A stretch of DNA of 64,000 bases from Brachybacterium saurashtrense (GCF_003355475.1 NZ_CP031356.1:1426001-1490000), one strand, 5' to 3'. Shown: positions 1 through 9,100, numbered from the stretch's first letter. Numbers and translations: made by a program. Notes: generated by a model from the sequence alone, not told the origin.

Positions 1-2164
1 GATCGGCGAAGGACGCCTTCTCGACCTTGCGCTGCTTCTTGGTGGCCGTCAACTTGCTCTTCAGCTTCTTGAGTTCGGCCGGCGACAGGGCCTCTTCGGC
101 GGGTTCGTCGCTCTCCTCCTCATCATCGGAGACAGTGTCCGCCTTGATCGTCCTATCCAGCTCAGCGACCTCGGCTTCGAGCGTGGCCAGCCGGTAGAGG
201 TACTCCGGCAGCAATGCACGGGCCACCTTGTGGTCGAGCGGGTTGACCTTGGCCTTCTCTTCGGCCAGGGCGTCGAGCACCGTGGCGACCCAGGCCTCAA
301 TAAGACCGCGGTAGCCGTGCGTCGCGAGCGTTTTCAGGTCCGGCAGGCTCTCGCCCCACCAGGACGCCACGATGCCGCGGATCGCGAACGGATCGAGCAG
401 TGGCGTCGAAGCGAGGGCCTCCCGGAACGTCTCGATCAGGTCCTTGCGGAGGTCGACGAGGTCACCCGGCTCCTCCAGCTTGTCGACGCGGGCTTCCTGC
501 TCCTCCCACCAGACGCCAATCACATCGAGTACAGCGCTCTCCGCCGCGAGCACTCCAGCGTCGGCTTCGATCAGGCGACGGAGGTCGCGCCGCTCGGTCA
601 CGACGTCCGCAAACTGTAGGTAGTCGTCACTCCTTGGCGCCAGCAGGTGCTCGGACATGAGGCCGTGCGCTGCGAAGAGATTCGCCTTTGCGCTCACCTC
701 GCTCTTTGGGATGCCGCCGTGCAGGTGTGCCCGAACGTCCTGCGGTTCGGGAGGCGGCGTGGTGTCGACGTAGCGTCGGATGTTGAGGTTGTCGTCGTTC
801 TCGGCCAGCTCGCTGCGACTGACTCGGCGCGCGAAACCGGGGACTTCCTCGAACGTGCGGTATGCCGAAACGATCTTCTCGAGGTGCTCGGGCTCCAGGT
901 AGTTCTGTGCCCTGCCCTCTCGGTAGTCCCGGTCCGCGTTGATGAACAGCACCTTGCCTGCGCGGTCTCTCGGCTTCGAGCCGAGCGGCCGCAACACGAG
1001 GATGCAGGCTGGGATGCCCGTGCCGTAGAAGAGCTGCGGGCCGAGGCCGATGACAGCCTCGATGAGGTCGTCGTCCAGGAAGCCAGTGCGGATCCTCCCC
1101 TCGTCACCACCGCGAAAGAGCACGCCGTGCGGCATGACCGTGGTTACGAGGCCACCAGGCCGGGTGACGGCCAGCATGTGCTGGACGAACATCAAATCGG
1201 CCTTCTTGCCCTTCTCGGGCGTGTAGCCATAGCGAAACCGCTCAGGGAAGGGCATGGCATGGGCTGAGTAGTTCATCGAGAACGGCGGATTGGTGATCAC
1301 GCGGTCGAAGCGCTGCAGCTCCCCGCCCGTGATATGGGCCGGGTCCTCGAGCGTGCCGTCGTCGTTGTTCCGCAAGTCAGCGTCGGGGATGCCGTGCAGG
1401 AGCATGTTCATCTTGGAGATGGCCCAGACGCTGCCGTCCTTCTCCTGTCCCGCGAGCGCCAGGTTGCGGCCGTCGCCGCCCGACTCCTCCACATACTCCT
1501 TCGAGAGGATCAGCATGCCGCCAGAGCCCGTACACGGGTCGTAGACGCTCATGCCGGGACGCGGGTCGGCGATCTGCACCATGAGACGGACGACATCGCG
1601 GGGCGTGTAGAACTCCCCGCCCTTCTTGCCAGCCGAATCAGCGAAGTCACGGATCAGGTACTCGTACGCAGCGCCGAGGAGGTCTGGGAACTCAAAGTCC
1701 TGCTGCTGGAGGGGCACCTTGTTGAAGTGCATGATCAACTCACGCAACTTCTTGTCAGACATCGACGATTGTCCGATCTTGCGGTTGAAATCGATGTGCT
1801 GCAGCACCCCGTCGAGCGACCGGTTGCTGTGCTCCAGCTCCTCCAGGGCCTTGTTCAAACCGCTGCCCACCGCCTTGTGGAGATGATCACGGATCTGCTC
1901 CCAGCGCGCCCGCTGGGGCACGTAGAAGGTCTTGTAGAACGACGGTGACTCGGCGCGCTGCTCGGCCTCGGCCTGGGAACGTCCACGGGAGCGCTGCTCG
2001 GCAATGACCTGCTGCTGCTCCGCCTCGAACTGGTCCGAGGCGTACTTCAGGAATAGCATCCCGAAGATGTACTCCTTGTAGGCGGAGGCCTCCATGGAGC
2101 CGCGGAGCACGTCGGCGGCGGCGAACAGGTGCCGCTCTAGTTGCGGCAACGTCAAGCGAGGCAT
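1..2164 (-). CDS. hsdM: Type I restriction-modification DNA methyltransferase subunit HsdM (partial, runs off left edge)
   Basis: HsdM is the methylating subunit of a type I restriction-modification enzyme. With HsdS it moves a methyl group from S-adenosylmethionine to adenine in a bipartite site, and HsdR adds restriction. I read one unbroken frame from ATG at 2164 to the window edge, at least 721 residues, so the C-terminus is missing here. A helical N-terminal domain (about 1-150) precedes the SAM-binding motif [10 protein letters not shown] near residue 208 and the N6-adenine methylase motif NPPF near 290. It is longer than the common 500-residue HsdM and has a charged Glu/Lys-rich tail. 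hsdS and hsdR would lie further left. GC is below the backbone, in keeping with acquisition. Confidence 0.93.
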   Translation of the reverse strand, partial: MPRLTLPQLERHLFAAADVLRGSMEASAYKEYIFGMLFLKYASDQFEAEQQQVIAEQRSRGRSQAEAEQRAESPSFYKTFYVPQRARWEQIRDHLHKAVGSGLNKALEELEHSNRSLDGVLQHIDFNRKIGQSSMSDKKLRELIMHFNKVPLQQQDFEFPDLLGAAYEYLIRDFADSAGKKGGEFYTPRDVVRLMVQIADPRPGMSVYDPCTGSGGMLILSKEYVEESGGDGRNLALAGQEKDGSVWAISKMNMLLHGIPDADLRNNDDGTLEDPAHITGGELQRFDRVITNPPFSMNYSAHAMPFPERFRYGYTPEKGKKADLMFVQHMLAVTRPGGLVTTVMPHGVLFRGGDEGRIRTGFLDDDLIEAVIGLGPQLFYGTGIPACILVLRPLGSKPRDRAGKVLFINADRDYREGRAQNYLEPEHLEKIVSAYRTFEEVPGFARRVSRSELAENDDNLNIRRYVDTTPPPEPQDVRAHLHGGIPKSEVSAKANLFAAHGLMSEHLLAPRSDDYLQFADVVTERRDLRRLIEADAGVLAAESAVLDVIGVWWEEQEARVDKLEEPGDLVDLRKDLIETFREALASTPLLDPFAIRGIVASWWGESLPDLKTLATHGYRGLIEAWVATVLDALAEEKAKVNPLDHKVARALLPEYLYRLATLEAEVAELDRTIKADTVSDDEEESDEPAEEALSPAELKKLKSKLTATKKQRKVEKASFAD

Positions 2165-2242
2165 CCGGCAGCTCGTCCTTTCTGGCGCGCGTCAGCCCCA
2201 TCCCAGGGCCTGGCAGCGGTACAGGCGGAGCTACATACGGCA

Positions 2243-2251
2243 ATTTTAGCA
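2243..2251 (-). promoter_or_regulatory. Extended -10 promoter element for hsdM
   Basis: On the minus strand the sequence TGCTAAAAT fits an extended -10 element (TGnTAnnnT). It sits about 80 bases before the hsdM ATG in an unusually AT-rich patch for this genome. I see no matching TTGACA-like -35, which extended -10 promoters can do without. This is inferred from motif and position only. Confidence 0.4.
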
Positions 2252-2520
2252 GTGGAGGCCGACAGAACGGCCCAACTCCAGGCAAGGCGCCAGGGCGGTG
2301 TCGGCGCAAGATCGTTCCCGCGAGTCCGACGGCGAGCACCGCTCGTAAACGAGGCAAGTCGGATCAGCCATGTGGCTGCGGCCACGAGCGGGTCTCCATG
2401 CAGTGCTCCTGGCGCCGCTGTATCGGTCATCGAGGTCGGAGCACCTGGCTGAACCCGCTCGCAATGCCATTCATTCGGGATGCGACACCAGCCGAGGCAA
2501 GGAGTCTCAACTAGAACTCT

Positions 2521-2808
2521 GTGGACGCGGGCGGACTCAAACCGAACACCTGGCAGCGATTCGAGCGGCTGAGTTCCGCGTGGAATCAGGCGAGACTCGG
2601 CATCGATGATGCGCCAGACAGTGCCATTGACGACGAGCCGGGGGTCGTCGCGAACCCTAGGAGACGAGCTAGAACACCTCTGACGGAGAGCCAAGTGGAC
2701 GCTATCCGAACTGCCCGCAAGAACGGTGAGAGCGTGATCTCCATCTGCCGACGATTCGAGGTGCATCGGATGACCGTCTGGACGCATACGAAGGATCTGA
2801 TCGCGTAG
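2521..2808 (+). CDS. Small helix-turn-helix protein (resolvase/recombinase-type HTH), function unknown
   Basis: This 95-residue ORF uses a GTG start at 2521. An in-frame TAG at 2512 rules out any useful extension. A Shine-Dalgarno-like AAGGAG lies at 2499-2504, somewhat far from the start. The N-terminal half has no recognisable fold. The C-terminal half (about residues 52-95) reads as a small DNA-binding HTH of the kind found at the end of serine resolvases: TESQVDAIRTARKNGES, then ICRRFEVHRMTVW. No catalytic domain is attached. It lies alone on the plus strand between hsdM and the defence operon, divergent from hsdM, so it could be a local regulator or a recombinase remnant. The coding assignment itself is moderately secure. 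Confidence 0.5.
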   Translation: MDAGGLKPNTWQRFERLSSAWNQARLGIDDAPDSAIDDEPGVVANPRRRARTPLTESQVDAIRTARKNGESVISICRRFEVHRMTVWTHTKDLIA

Positions 2809-3042
2809 ACCTCTCGAGTTCAACCCAGGAGGTAGTCCTCGGCGCTAAGCGTCCTTCCGATTGACACTGCCTCAGGTACTCAAAGACGTTGACAACTCCG
2901 GCCTATGGGACCGGTCTATCCACCTTGGACCTCGTCTCGGCTAGTCGGAGTGCCATCAGGGTGTGACCCTCCGAACGCGGCCTCGATCTTCGCGGTCGCG
3001 TCGATGTCGATTCTGGGTCGGGGTGTCTCGTCATCCCGCAAG
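2809..3042. other. Intergenic gap between the HTH gene and the helicase stop
   Basis: The 234 bases between two convergent genes contain no convincing ORF, tRNA or strong hairpin that I can see. The helicase gene therefore has no obvious intrinsic terminator here. Confidence 0.5.
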
Positions 3043-4770
3043 TCATGCCAACACCGGCGCACCCGCTGGGGTCACAAGTGCCGGAGCGCCTTGCGGCCGA
3101 ATGATCGCCACCTGGTGTCGCGCGCGGGTGATGCCGACGCGCAGCAGACGTCGCGCTGCGGCTCGCTGCACCTCGGTGTCCGTGTCGCGAAAGAAGTTGC
3201 CCTGGTACTGCCCCTCGACGAGCAGGACGCCATCGAACTCCTTGCCCTTGGCCTTGTGGATGGTCATGAGCACGCAGCCGCGTGGGTCGCGCTGGTCGGC
3301 CTGGAGTCTGCCTACCTCGAGCGCGCGACGTACGAGGCCGACGGCGCGGCCGTAGCTACCGTGGAGATCCCACGCCGAGGCAAGTCGGCTTCCGATCTCA
3401 TCGGTTGCGCGGAAGAGTCGGACGAACTTGGCGTTCGCCAAGAGATCAGACAAGTCATTCCCGGCGCCGAGCAGATCACGCGCGTGTAGCCAGTCCTGTG
3501 CCGGATCGCCCTGAAGCACTAGACCGCTGTCGTACGAGGCGGTGAGGGCCTTGGCGCTCTTCAACCGCTGCATCTCACCTTTACGCGCTCGGTCAGCGGC
3601 GGTCCGATACCGCTCGCTGGTCTGCCGGGCGGTGTTGCTCGCGTTGGCAGCATTCTTCGCATCAAAATAGTCGGCGATGCGATCGAAGGTCTGGCCAAGT
3701 GCAGCCTCCTTGGGGTAGCTCTGCCATTCCAGAATCGAGGCCACTACCAGGGCGGCCGCTGCGGTGAGGTCTGCGTCCCACAGCACGTCGTGCTCAACGG
3801 GTCTGATCGTCTGGCCGTTGAAGCTGTGTTCTTGCCCCAGGATTGTCGATAGCTTCCCAATGAGCGCGTTCGTTCTTGCGAGTACGACGACGGACGGATG
3901 GGCGATGCCCGCCTTGCGGAGCGAACTGAGCATCCAGATGACGCCGGCGTGGACGGTGCTGTCGAATGCGTTGGCCCAGTAGGCGCGCGTGATCACGTCC
4001 TTGGTGTCCGGGAGAGGCCGGTTCATCAGCACTGCGTTGGCGTACTGCAGGATACCGGCGTCAGGGCTTCGGTGGTTCTCGCCACTGAGGTCGAACTCCG
4101 CGGGTCCGAGGTGATCACGCAGATGGTTGATGCGCTCCGGGTCCACACGCGCGTCATAGTCGAAGATCCGCTGATCCGGGTCGGCCATGAACACGGTCTT
4201 CGAGCGTGCGGACAGCGCCTTGACCAGCGCCCATTGTGCGTCGTCGGTGTCTTGGAACTCGTCCAGGATGATCACGGGGTACTTGTTAGCGAGTAGGGCC
4301 GCAATCGATGAGCTGCCAGCGACGAGTTGGGCAGCGGCTGCGGCGAACTGCCCGAACACGTAACGGCCTTCATCGCGTGCGAGACGTTCGACTTCAGCGC
4401 CCCAGTCACCGTCGAAGGCGGCCTTGGCGAGGTTCTCATCGCCGGGATAGACAATGCGCGGAACGCGTCCGGTGAGCAGGCGACCATGCGCACGTAGGAT
4501 GTCCATCGCGAACGCGTGGTAGGTGCGCACGACGATCTGCCGACGCTCGTTCGAGCGCAAGATGTCGCGGCAGCGGATCTCGACCTGCCGGACGGCTGCT
4601 CGGGAGAAGCTGAGGAAGAGGATCTCCTGGCCGGGCTGCAGGACGTGGAGCATCGCTTGCGCTTTCAGGAGCGACAACGTGGTCTTGCCGGAGCCGGGGC
4701 CACCGAGCACCAACACGGGGCAGTCGCGATCCAGGGCTCCCTGGGCGGTCTCGGATAGCTGCACCTCCAC
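3043..4770 (-). CDS. UvrD/Rep-type superfamily 1 helicase (GajB-like) of the candidate defence operon
   Basis: This 575-residue protein is a superfamily 1A DNA helicase or ATPase. Motif I is GGPGSGKT (23-30), motif II is LDEFQDTD (169-176), motif V is MTIHKAKGKEFDGV (502-515) and motif VI is LLRVGITRARHQV (542-554). Its size and its place five bases behind an OLD-family nuclease gene match GajB of Gabija anti-phage systems, where a UvrD-like helicase partners the GajA nuclease. It is the last gene of the four-gene operon 8561-3043 and is probably translated by coupling. It is shorter than full UvrD or PcrA (about 700 residues), as expected for GajB. The helicase assignment is secure; the defence role is inferred from the pairing. 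Confidence 0.88.
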   Translation of the reverse strand: MEVQLSETAQGALDRDCPVLVLGGPGSGKTTLSLLKAQAMLHVLQPGQEILFLSFSRAAVRQVEIRCRDILRSNERRQIVVRTYHAFAMDILRAHGRLLTGRVPRIVYPGDENLAKAAFDGDWGAEVERLARDEGRYVFGQFAAAAAQLVAGSSSIAALLANKYPVIILDEFQDTDDAQWALVKALSARSKTVFMADPDQRIFDYDARVDPERINHLRDHLGPAEFDLSGENHRSPDAGILQYANAVLMNRPLPDTKDVITRAYWANAFDSTVHAGVIWMLSSLRKAGIAHPSVVVLARTNALIGKLSTILGQEHSFNGQTIRPVEHDVLWDADLTAAAALVVASILEWQSYPKEAALGQTFDRIADYFDAKNAANASNTARQTSERYRTAADRARKGEMQRLKSAKALTASYDSGLVLQGDPAQDWLHARDLLGAGNDLSDLLANAKFVRLFRATDEIGSRLASAWDLHGSYGRAVGLVRRALEVGRLQADQRDPRGCVLMTIHKAKGKEFDGVLLVEGQYQGNFFRDTDTEVQRAAARRLLRVGITRARHQVAIIRPQGAPALVTPAGAPVLA

Positions 4771-4775
4771 GGCGC

Positions 4776-6629
4776 CTACTCTTCGGGCTCTGCGGAGCCG
4801 GTCGCTGATTGAGCGTCGTCCAGTATTAGTTCAGGCTCGTCCTGGAGCTGTTCGTTGATAGTGAGAAGCGCGTCGCGGATGAAGGCGGGCAGCTCGTCCT
4901 CGGTCTGACACTGCTCGATGAGCGTGCCGGTGTACCCGAAGCCGAACGCATCACCCTTGCGGGCCTTCAATACCTTCACCGCCAGCGCGGCCAGGTCATC
5001 TTCAGCAACCTGCTCGGCCACGTACGGATAGCTCGTCGGATAGTCGTCACGCTGCACGACTTCGTCGAGGAAGCTCCGCATCACACGCGTCGGAACCTGC
5101 TTCACGAGGATCTGCTCAATGCCCGTCTCCGGCGACTCCCAGAACTCGTCGAACGACTTGATGTTCTCCGTCGCGTCCGCTGCATCAGGGGCCTTCAGCT
5201 TGTCACGTATGCCATAGACCCGCTTGCCGAGAGACTTGAAGATCGGAGCATACCGCGGCACCTCGCGGTCGTTACCCGCGTTGAAGAGAGTGACGCCAGT
5301 GAGATCAACGTGCGAGTAGTCGCCCCGGAACTGCTCGAGCGCCGATGAGACGGCGTGCACGGCAACCATCTCCGTCTGCCCCTCAAGGACGAGGACGGCG
5401 CGGCTCAGGATCGCCTCAGCAAACTGGCGGCGCTGCGTGCGGTACGTCTTCGGCTTCACGCTTGTAGTGTCGATCGGTGCGCCGGAGAAGGTATCCCCGT
5501 CACGAGAGAGGATCACCACGTTCTCTGGGTCGAACTGCTCGATGATATAGGGCGAATGGGAGGTGACGATCGACTGTCCCATCTGTTGCACTACGTACTT
5601 CGTCACGCGCCGCTGGGTGTGGGGAGGAAGCGCGATCTCCGGCTCCTCCATCACGAAGATGACGGATTGGTCTTGCTTCAGATCCGCGATGATCGTCAGC
5701 AACGCGAACACCAGCAGATTGATCGAGCCGGTGCCCTGCTTGGCGAACGGCACCGAATGGTTGCTCGGTTGCGTCGCAACGAAAAGGCGGACGACCTCGC
5801 GGAGGTGCTCGCGCGTCAGGTCTGAGGCGAAGAACGCCGCGGAGTCCTCACCTGGGGCCAGGTTGACGAACTTGCCGAGGCGCGTGCGGATATCTTCTCG
5901 GATCACCTTGAGCTGTTCGATCTCTCCGATTGCCGGATCAAGATCTTGCAGCGCTCCAAGTGCGTCCTGCCACATCTCTGCTGCGCCCTCGCCGCCCAGC
6001 CGAAGTATCGTGTCGAGCAGCGAACCGCGTTGCAGGCTAAGCGCGCGAGATCCGGTGCGCAGTGCTCGCAGGAAGATGAAGCCGCAGAGCCGCTTGTGCG
6101 CACGGCTGAACTGCGCGCGGCCCGATCCGAGTGATGCGCGCTGGTCTTCGTCGAGCTCGTCAAGCTCGGGTAGCGGGTGGTCGAAGAACGTCTCTCCGAT
6201 GAAGTCGTCTTCTTCGCGGTCATAGCGTCCTACAAAGATGATAGGGAGCGCCCAGACAGTTCCATCGTCGTCAGCGGATTGGACGCTGTCCGGTTCCTCA
6301 TCGATGAACGAGAGTTCCTCGTCGTCCCAGCGCCGGAGGTGTTGGAAGAACCGGCGCAGCTGCTCGTCCGAAAGGTCGGTCAGCACGGCGCGAACGCGAA
6401 TCTCGCGTGGGTCGCCCTCGTCGCCAAGATATGTTCCGTGGGAGAAGTCATGCTCGTCGATGACCGGACGACGGTAGAGGCGCTCCGGACCCAAGACCAG
6501 CTCGAGCGCCTCGCACACCGTGGACTTCCCGATGTTGTTTCCGCCGACCAGCAGGGTGTGCTGCTGGAAGACGATGCGTCCCTCTGTGATGCCGCGGAAG
6601 CTCTCGATCTCGAGCTGTCTGACCCTCAT
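4776..6629 (-). CDS. OLD-family ATP-dependent nuclease with ABC-type ATPase and TOPRIM domains (GajA-like)
   Basis: The 617-residue protein begins like RecF/OLD ATPases (LEIESFRGI). Walker A is GGNNIGKST (29-37), Walker B is VIFVMEEPE (323-331) and the switch motif is TSHSP (356-360). A TOPRIM domain follows, with the acidic motif LEGQTE (415-420). This is the layout of OLD nucleases and of GajA, the Gabija nuclease that senses nucleotide state and nicks DNA. The usual second TOPRIM motif DxD is not evident: the matching strand reads VYGIRDKLKAPD (471-482), with one clear Asp at 476. Its ATG overlaps the stop of the AAA+ gene by four bases (ATGA), and the helicase gene follows after five bases. 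Family assignment is strong; whether the nuclease is active is open. Confidence 0.87.
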   Translation of the reverse strand: MRVRQLEIESFRGITEGRIVFQQHTLLVGGNNIGKSTVCEALELVLGPERLYRRPVIDEHDFSHGTYLGDEGDPREIRVRAVLTDLSDEQLRRFFQHLRRWDDEELSFIDEEPDSVQSADDDGTVWALPIIFVGRYDREEDDFIGETFFDHPLPELDELDEDQRASLGSGRAQFSRAHKRLCGFIFLRALRTGSRALSLQRGSLLDTILRLGGEGAAEMWQDALGALQDLDPAIGEIEQLKVIREDIRTRLGKFVNLAPGEDSAAFFASDLTREHLREVVRLFVATQPSNHSVPFAKQGTGSINLLVFALLTIIADLKQDQSVIFVMEEPEIALPPHTQRRVTKYVVQQMGQSIVTSHSPYIIEQFDPENVVILSRDGDTFSGAPIDTTSVKPKTYRTQRRQFAEAILSRAVLVLEGQTEMVAVHAVSSALEQFRGDYSHVDLTGVTLFNAGNDREVPRYAPIFKSLGKRVYGIRDKLKAPDAADATENIKSFDEFWESPETGIEQILVKQVPTRVMRSFLDEVVQRDDYPTSYPYVAEQVAEDDLAALAVKVLKARKGDAFGFGYTGTLIEQCQTEDELPAFIRDALLTINEQLQDEPELILDDAQSATGSAEPEE

Positions 6630-7798
6630 ACCGCAGTCTCCTCGTCATCGGGGGACGTCGGCACGTTGGTATCAGTCGCTTCGTCCAGAGCCGCTCGGAC
6701 CAGAAGCAGCGAGATCACCTCGTCGACCAGCTTTCCGAGCTTGCGGACGTTGCCGGTGCCGCTCGCATGAGCGTAGAGCAAAGACTTGATCTTGTCGCTG
6801 TCGAGTGCCGCCTGCTCATCGGTCGAGAGAACTTCAAAGCGACCATCTACCAGCCGATCGATAACCTGCCTAATCTCGTCGGGAGACAGCGGCTCGAACG
6901 GGATCAACGCATCGAAGCGCGAGTACAGAGCGTCCCCAAGCGCTTGGCGGACCTCGTCTTCTGAGCCGTAGTTCGATGTACAGATGATCAGTGCCGGACC
7001 AAGCTGCACCCGATAGTTCTTATCTTCGAAGACGCCTTGGTCAAAGACTTCGTAGAAGGCGCTATGGAAGACGGAGTTAGCCTTGTCGAATTCGTCGATC
7101 AGAATCACACCCGAGGACCGGTCGAGAAGATCCCGCGCGAACGAGCTCTCGGAGTGTGTGCCGCCAAAAACATAGGAGGCGAACTTGTCACTATGGAACA
7201 TCGAGAACTGCTTACGAAGCAGCTTGCCACCAAGAAGTCCGTTGATGAACTGGGCAGTCTCGGTCTTGCCCACGCCGGACGGACCGTAGAACATCAGGAC
7301 GACTGGCTTGGGGCGCCGATCCGTAGTCAGGGGGTAGAGGGCAGCCAGCATCCGTTCTCGGACTGCCCGCTGTCCAACGAGATGCTCCGCGAAGCCGTCG
7401 CGGAACTTAACCAAGGTGTCGCGCGTGACGACCGGGTAGGCAAAGGACTCAACCTTCGTCTTGAACACTCGGTCCAGCTGCGTATGGATGTGTTCTGGCG
7501 GGTTGTGTAGGAGCAAGTGCTTTGGGTTGATCTCTCGCACGAGACCAACGAAGTTCGTGATGGCGTGCTCATGGACACTCGCGTAGTCACTGGACATCGC
7601 GATCAGGCGATCTGGTCGCGGCGCTGGCGCCTCCTCCTCGGCGCTCTCTTGCCCATCGACAGTGTGCCGGATGCGGCGTCTGGCTTCGTCGCGTTCGTTG
7701 ACGGCGTCGAGCAGGTACCGTCGAGATCTCTTGCCGAGTTGCTTCTCGAACCATGAAAGGGGGCCGTAATAGACCTTGACCTTCGTGTCACTCCCCAT
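6626..7798 (-). CDS. ClpB/ClpA C-terminal-type AAA+ ATPase of the candidate defence operon
   Basis: This AAA+ ATPase has 390 residues from ATG at 7798, chosen because GGGAG lies about 7 bases upstream. A second ATG at 7813 would add five residues. The N-terminal 130 residues match nothing I recognise. The AAA core has Walker A YGPSGVGKTE (171-180), Walker B VILIDEFDKA (231-240), sensor 1 CTSN (273-276), an SRF arginine-finger-like motif (293-295) and sensor 2 GTGNVRKL (347-354). This is the Clp/Hsp100 second ATPase domain, without a ClpP-binding loop or Clp N-domain that I can see. It overlaps the DUF6414-like gene by 11 bases and the OLD gene by four. A role in remodelling or gating the nuclease complex is my inference. 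Confidence 0.8.
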   Translation of the reverse strand: MGSDTKVKVYYGPLSWFEKQLGKRSRRYLLDAVNERDEARRRIRHTVDGQESAEEEAPAPRPDRLIAMSSDYASVHEHAITNFVGLVREINPKHLLLHNPPEHIHTQLDRVFKTKVESFAYPVVTRDTLVKFRDGFAEHLVGQRAVRERMLAALYPLTTDRRPKPVVLMFYGPSGVGKTETAQFINGLLGGKLLRKQFSMFHSDKFASYVFGGTHSESSFARDLLDRSSGVILIDEFDKANSVFHSAFYEVFDQGVFEDKNYRVQLGPALIICTSNYGSEDEVRQALGDALYSRFDALIPFEPLSPDEIRQVIDRLVDGRFEVLSTDEQAALDSDKIKSLLYAHASGTGNVRKLGKLVDEVISLLLVRAALDEATDTNVPTSPDDEETAV

Positions 7799-8561
7799 AC
7801 TCGACTCCCGCAAGGATGACGTCGTACACGTCCAGAAGCGTGTTTGACTCCGTTGAGACGCCGTCGACCACGTCCAGGCCCGTCACAGGTGCGGGCTCGG
7901 CACCGGGAGCCATCTCGGCCTGCATAGTCAGGCTGGATTCCGAGGCCTTGCCGACACGGATGCCGTGAAACACAAGACGCATCCGACCAAGATCAACCAG
8001 TCCATAGTTGTTTCGGAACGCCTGAATGTTGAAGCGCAGGATGCGCTTCGTGCCGTCCGCACTCTGTCCGAGTAGCTCGTAATACCCCTTCGCCGACGTC
8101 AGTGCGCTATCCAATTCGGCAAGATTGACGGGTAGCTCATCTATCTTAAGCATCGCCAAGTACGGCGTGTACATCTTCATATACGCCGCGGATTCGCTAC
8201 GAGCAGTAACCGTCAGGCCTTCAAGCCGCTCGATACCCTTCAGCTCACCAAGCTTGCTGAGGTAGTCGGTCAGGATGGTATTCGAGAGCGTCTTGTTGAG
8301 GATGCTGCGTCCAACCGCCGACGCACTCGCAGCAGCGCCAGCCTCGACAGATCCCCCGAAGAAGGGCAGCCAGTTGAACTTTGCGGCGGCCTTCGCACGC
8401 GCCTCAGCCTCCACCTCAGCTGTCCGTTCCTTGGTCAAGTCCTTCGAAGAAGTCTCTTTGCCCCCCGCCACGATATCCAGCAAGTCCGAGGCCGACTCCT
8501 CATCGAAGTAGACAATCTTGATCAGAGGCGGATTCGCCTGGTCTTTGCTTGCACCAACCAT
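7788..8561 (-). CDS. DUF6414-like protein, first gene of the candidate defence operon
   Basis: A 257-residue protein with the N-terminal signature KIVYFDEESASDLLDIVAGG, which I associate with the DUF6414 family of unknown function. A charged helix rich in Glu and Ala follows (about 40-60), then a small-residue stretch GGSVEAGAAASASAVG (about 69-84) and a C-terminal alpha/beta part. No catalytic motif, signal peptide or clear membrane segment is visible. Its ATG at 8561 overlaps the stop of the preceding 76-codon ORF as ATGA, and its 3' end overlaps the AAA+ gene by 11 bases, so it is firmly in the operon. A sensor, adaptor or effector role is possible. The family name is from memory and should be checked. 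Confidence 0.7.
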   Translation of the reverse strand: MVGASKDQANPPLIKIVYFDEESASDLLDIVAGGKETSSKDLTKERTAEVEAEARAKAAAKFNWLPFFGGSVEAGAAASASAVGRSILNKTLSNTILTDYLSKLGELKGIERLEGLTVTARSESAAYMKMYTPYLAMLKIDELPVNLAELDSALTSAKGYYELLGQSADGTKRILRFNIQAFRNNYGLVDLGRMRLVFHGIRVGKASESSLTMQAEMAPGAEPAPVTGLDVVDGVSTESNTLLDVYDVILAGVEYGE

Positions 8562-8791
8562 CAGTCTTCACCTCCGGCTCCGCCGCTCAGCAGCCTGGGC
8601 TTGTCGGCCGTGTAGTTGTAGCTGACCGCCCCGATCGGTGCGGCGTCGAAGTGGTGGTCGACAAAGCGGGTACGCGTCGCCCGGCCCCAGTCCAGGTCGT
8701 CGAGGATCATTTCCCCCAGGGCATCGAACCCGACGAGGCTCAACGTGCTTGGGTAACCCCAGGGCCAGATCTGCGGAGATACCGCCGCCAT
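8561..8791 (-). CDS. Small ORF coupled to the defence operon, possibly the 3' end of a decayed gene
   Basis: The 76 codons from ATG 8791 to TGA at 8561 end in an ATGA overlap with the DUF6414-like gene, which suggests translational coupling. The protein is rich in aromatic and acidic residues (PQIWPWGYP, DALGEMILDDLDWGR) and I do not recognise it. The frame stays open upstream to 8854 without a better start, then meets TGA at 8855-8857. Protein-like codons continue in a different frame just upstream. It may therefore be the tail of a longer, frameshifted gene rather than a complete small protein. Confidence 0.4.
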   Translation of the reverse strand: MAAVSPQIWPWGYPSTLSLVGFDALGEMILDDLDWGRATRTRFVDHHFDAAPIGAVSYNYTADKPRLLSGGAGGED

Positions 8792-8854
8792 CGTCTGCCT
8801 CGCTCTCTGGCGATGGCTCGGCTGCGCGAACTCGCCTGGTGTCAGAGATTCATG

Positions 8855-9100
8855 TCATCTACCAGTATCTCGAAAAGGTCGCCGCGAACGGGCGACGACA
8901 CGACCGCGCGCTGCGCACGAGTCGGCCCTCACGGCTACATGGCGGATGACATCCGCGACTGTCAGCGTCCCACCGAGCAGGATGTGGACGCCGCCGCGAG
9001 CTACGGCGAGCAGCCGAGTAGCGCCGCTCCCGCACAGGATGCTGCGCTGATCCGCGTAGACGACCATTTCGTCGGCGGTGACGCGGACGCGCTCCGTCAT
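8855..9100 (-). CDS. Hypothetical small ORF between the relaxase remnant and the defence operon
   Basis: An 81-codon ORF with ATG at 9100, 29 bases after the relaxase stop. The first 55 residues look protein-like (TADEMVVYADQRS, GGTLTVADVIRHVA). The last 20 are Arg-rich and look like out-of-frame reading. Its TGA at 8857-8855 is in frame with the 76-codon ORF that follows, so the two are separated in frame by one stop codon. In the adjacent frame, codons from about 8920 to 8845 read SSPVRGDLFEILVDDM, which looks more like real protein. I suspect one gene broken by frameshifts. Function unknown. Confidence 0.3.
   Translation of the reverse strand: MTERVRVTADEMVVYADQRSILCGSGATRLLAVARGGVHILLGGTLTVADVIRHVAVRADSCAARGRVVARSRRPFRDTGR

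Noticed and set aside
2152..2823. A 223-codon minus-strand frame upstream of hsdM
   Set aside because: No recognisable motif; it overlaps the HTH ORF, the likely hsdM promoter and the hsdM start.
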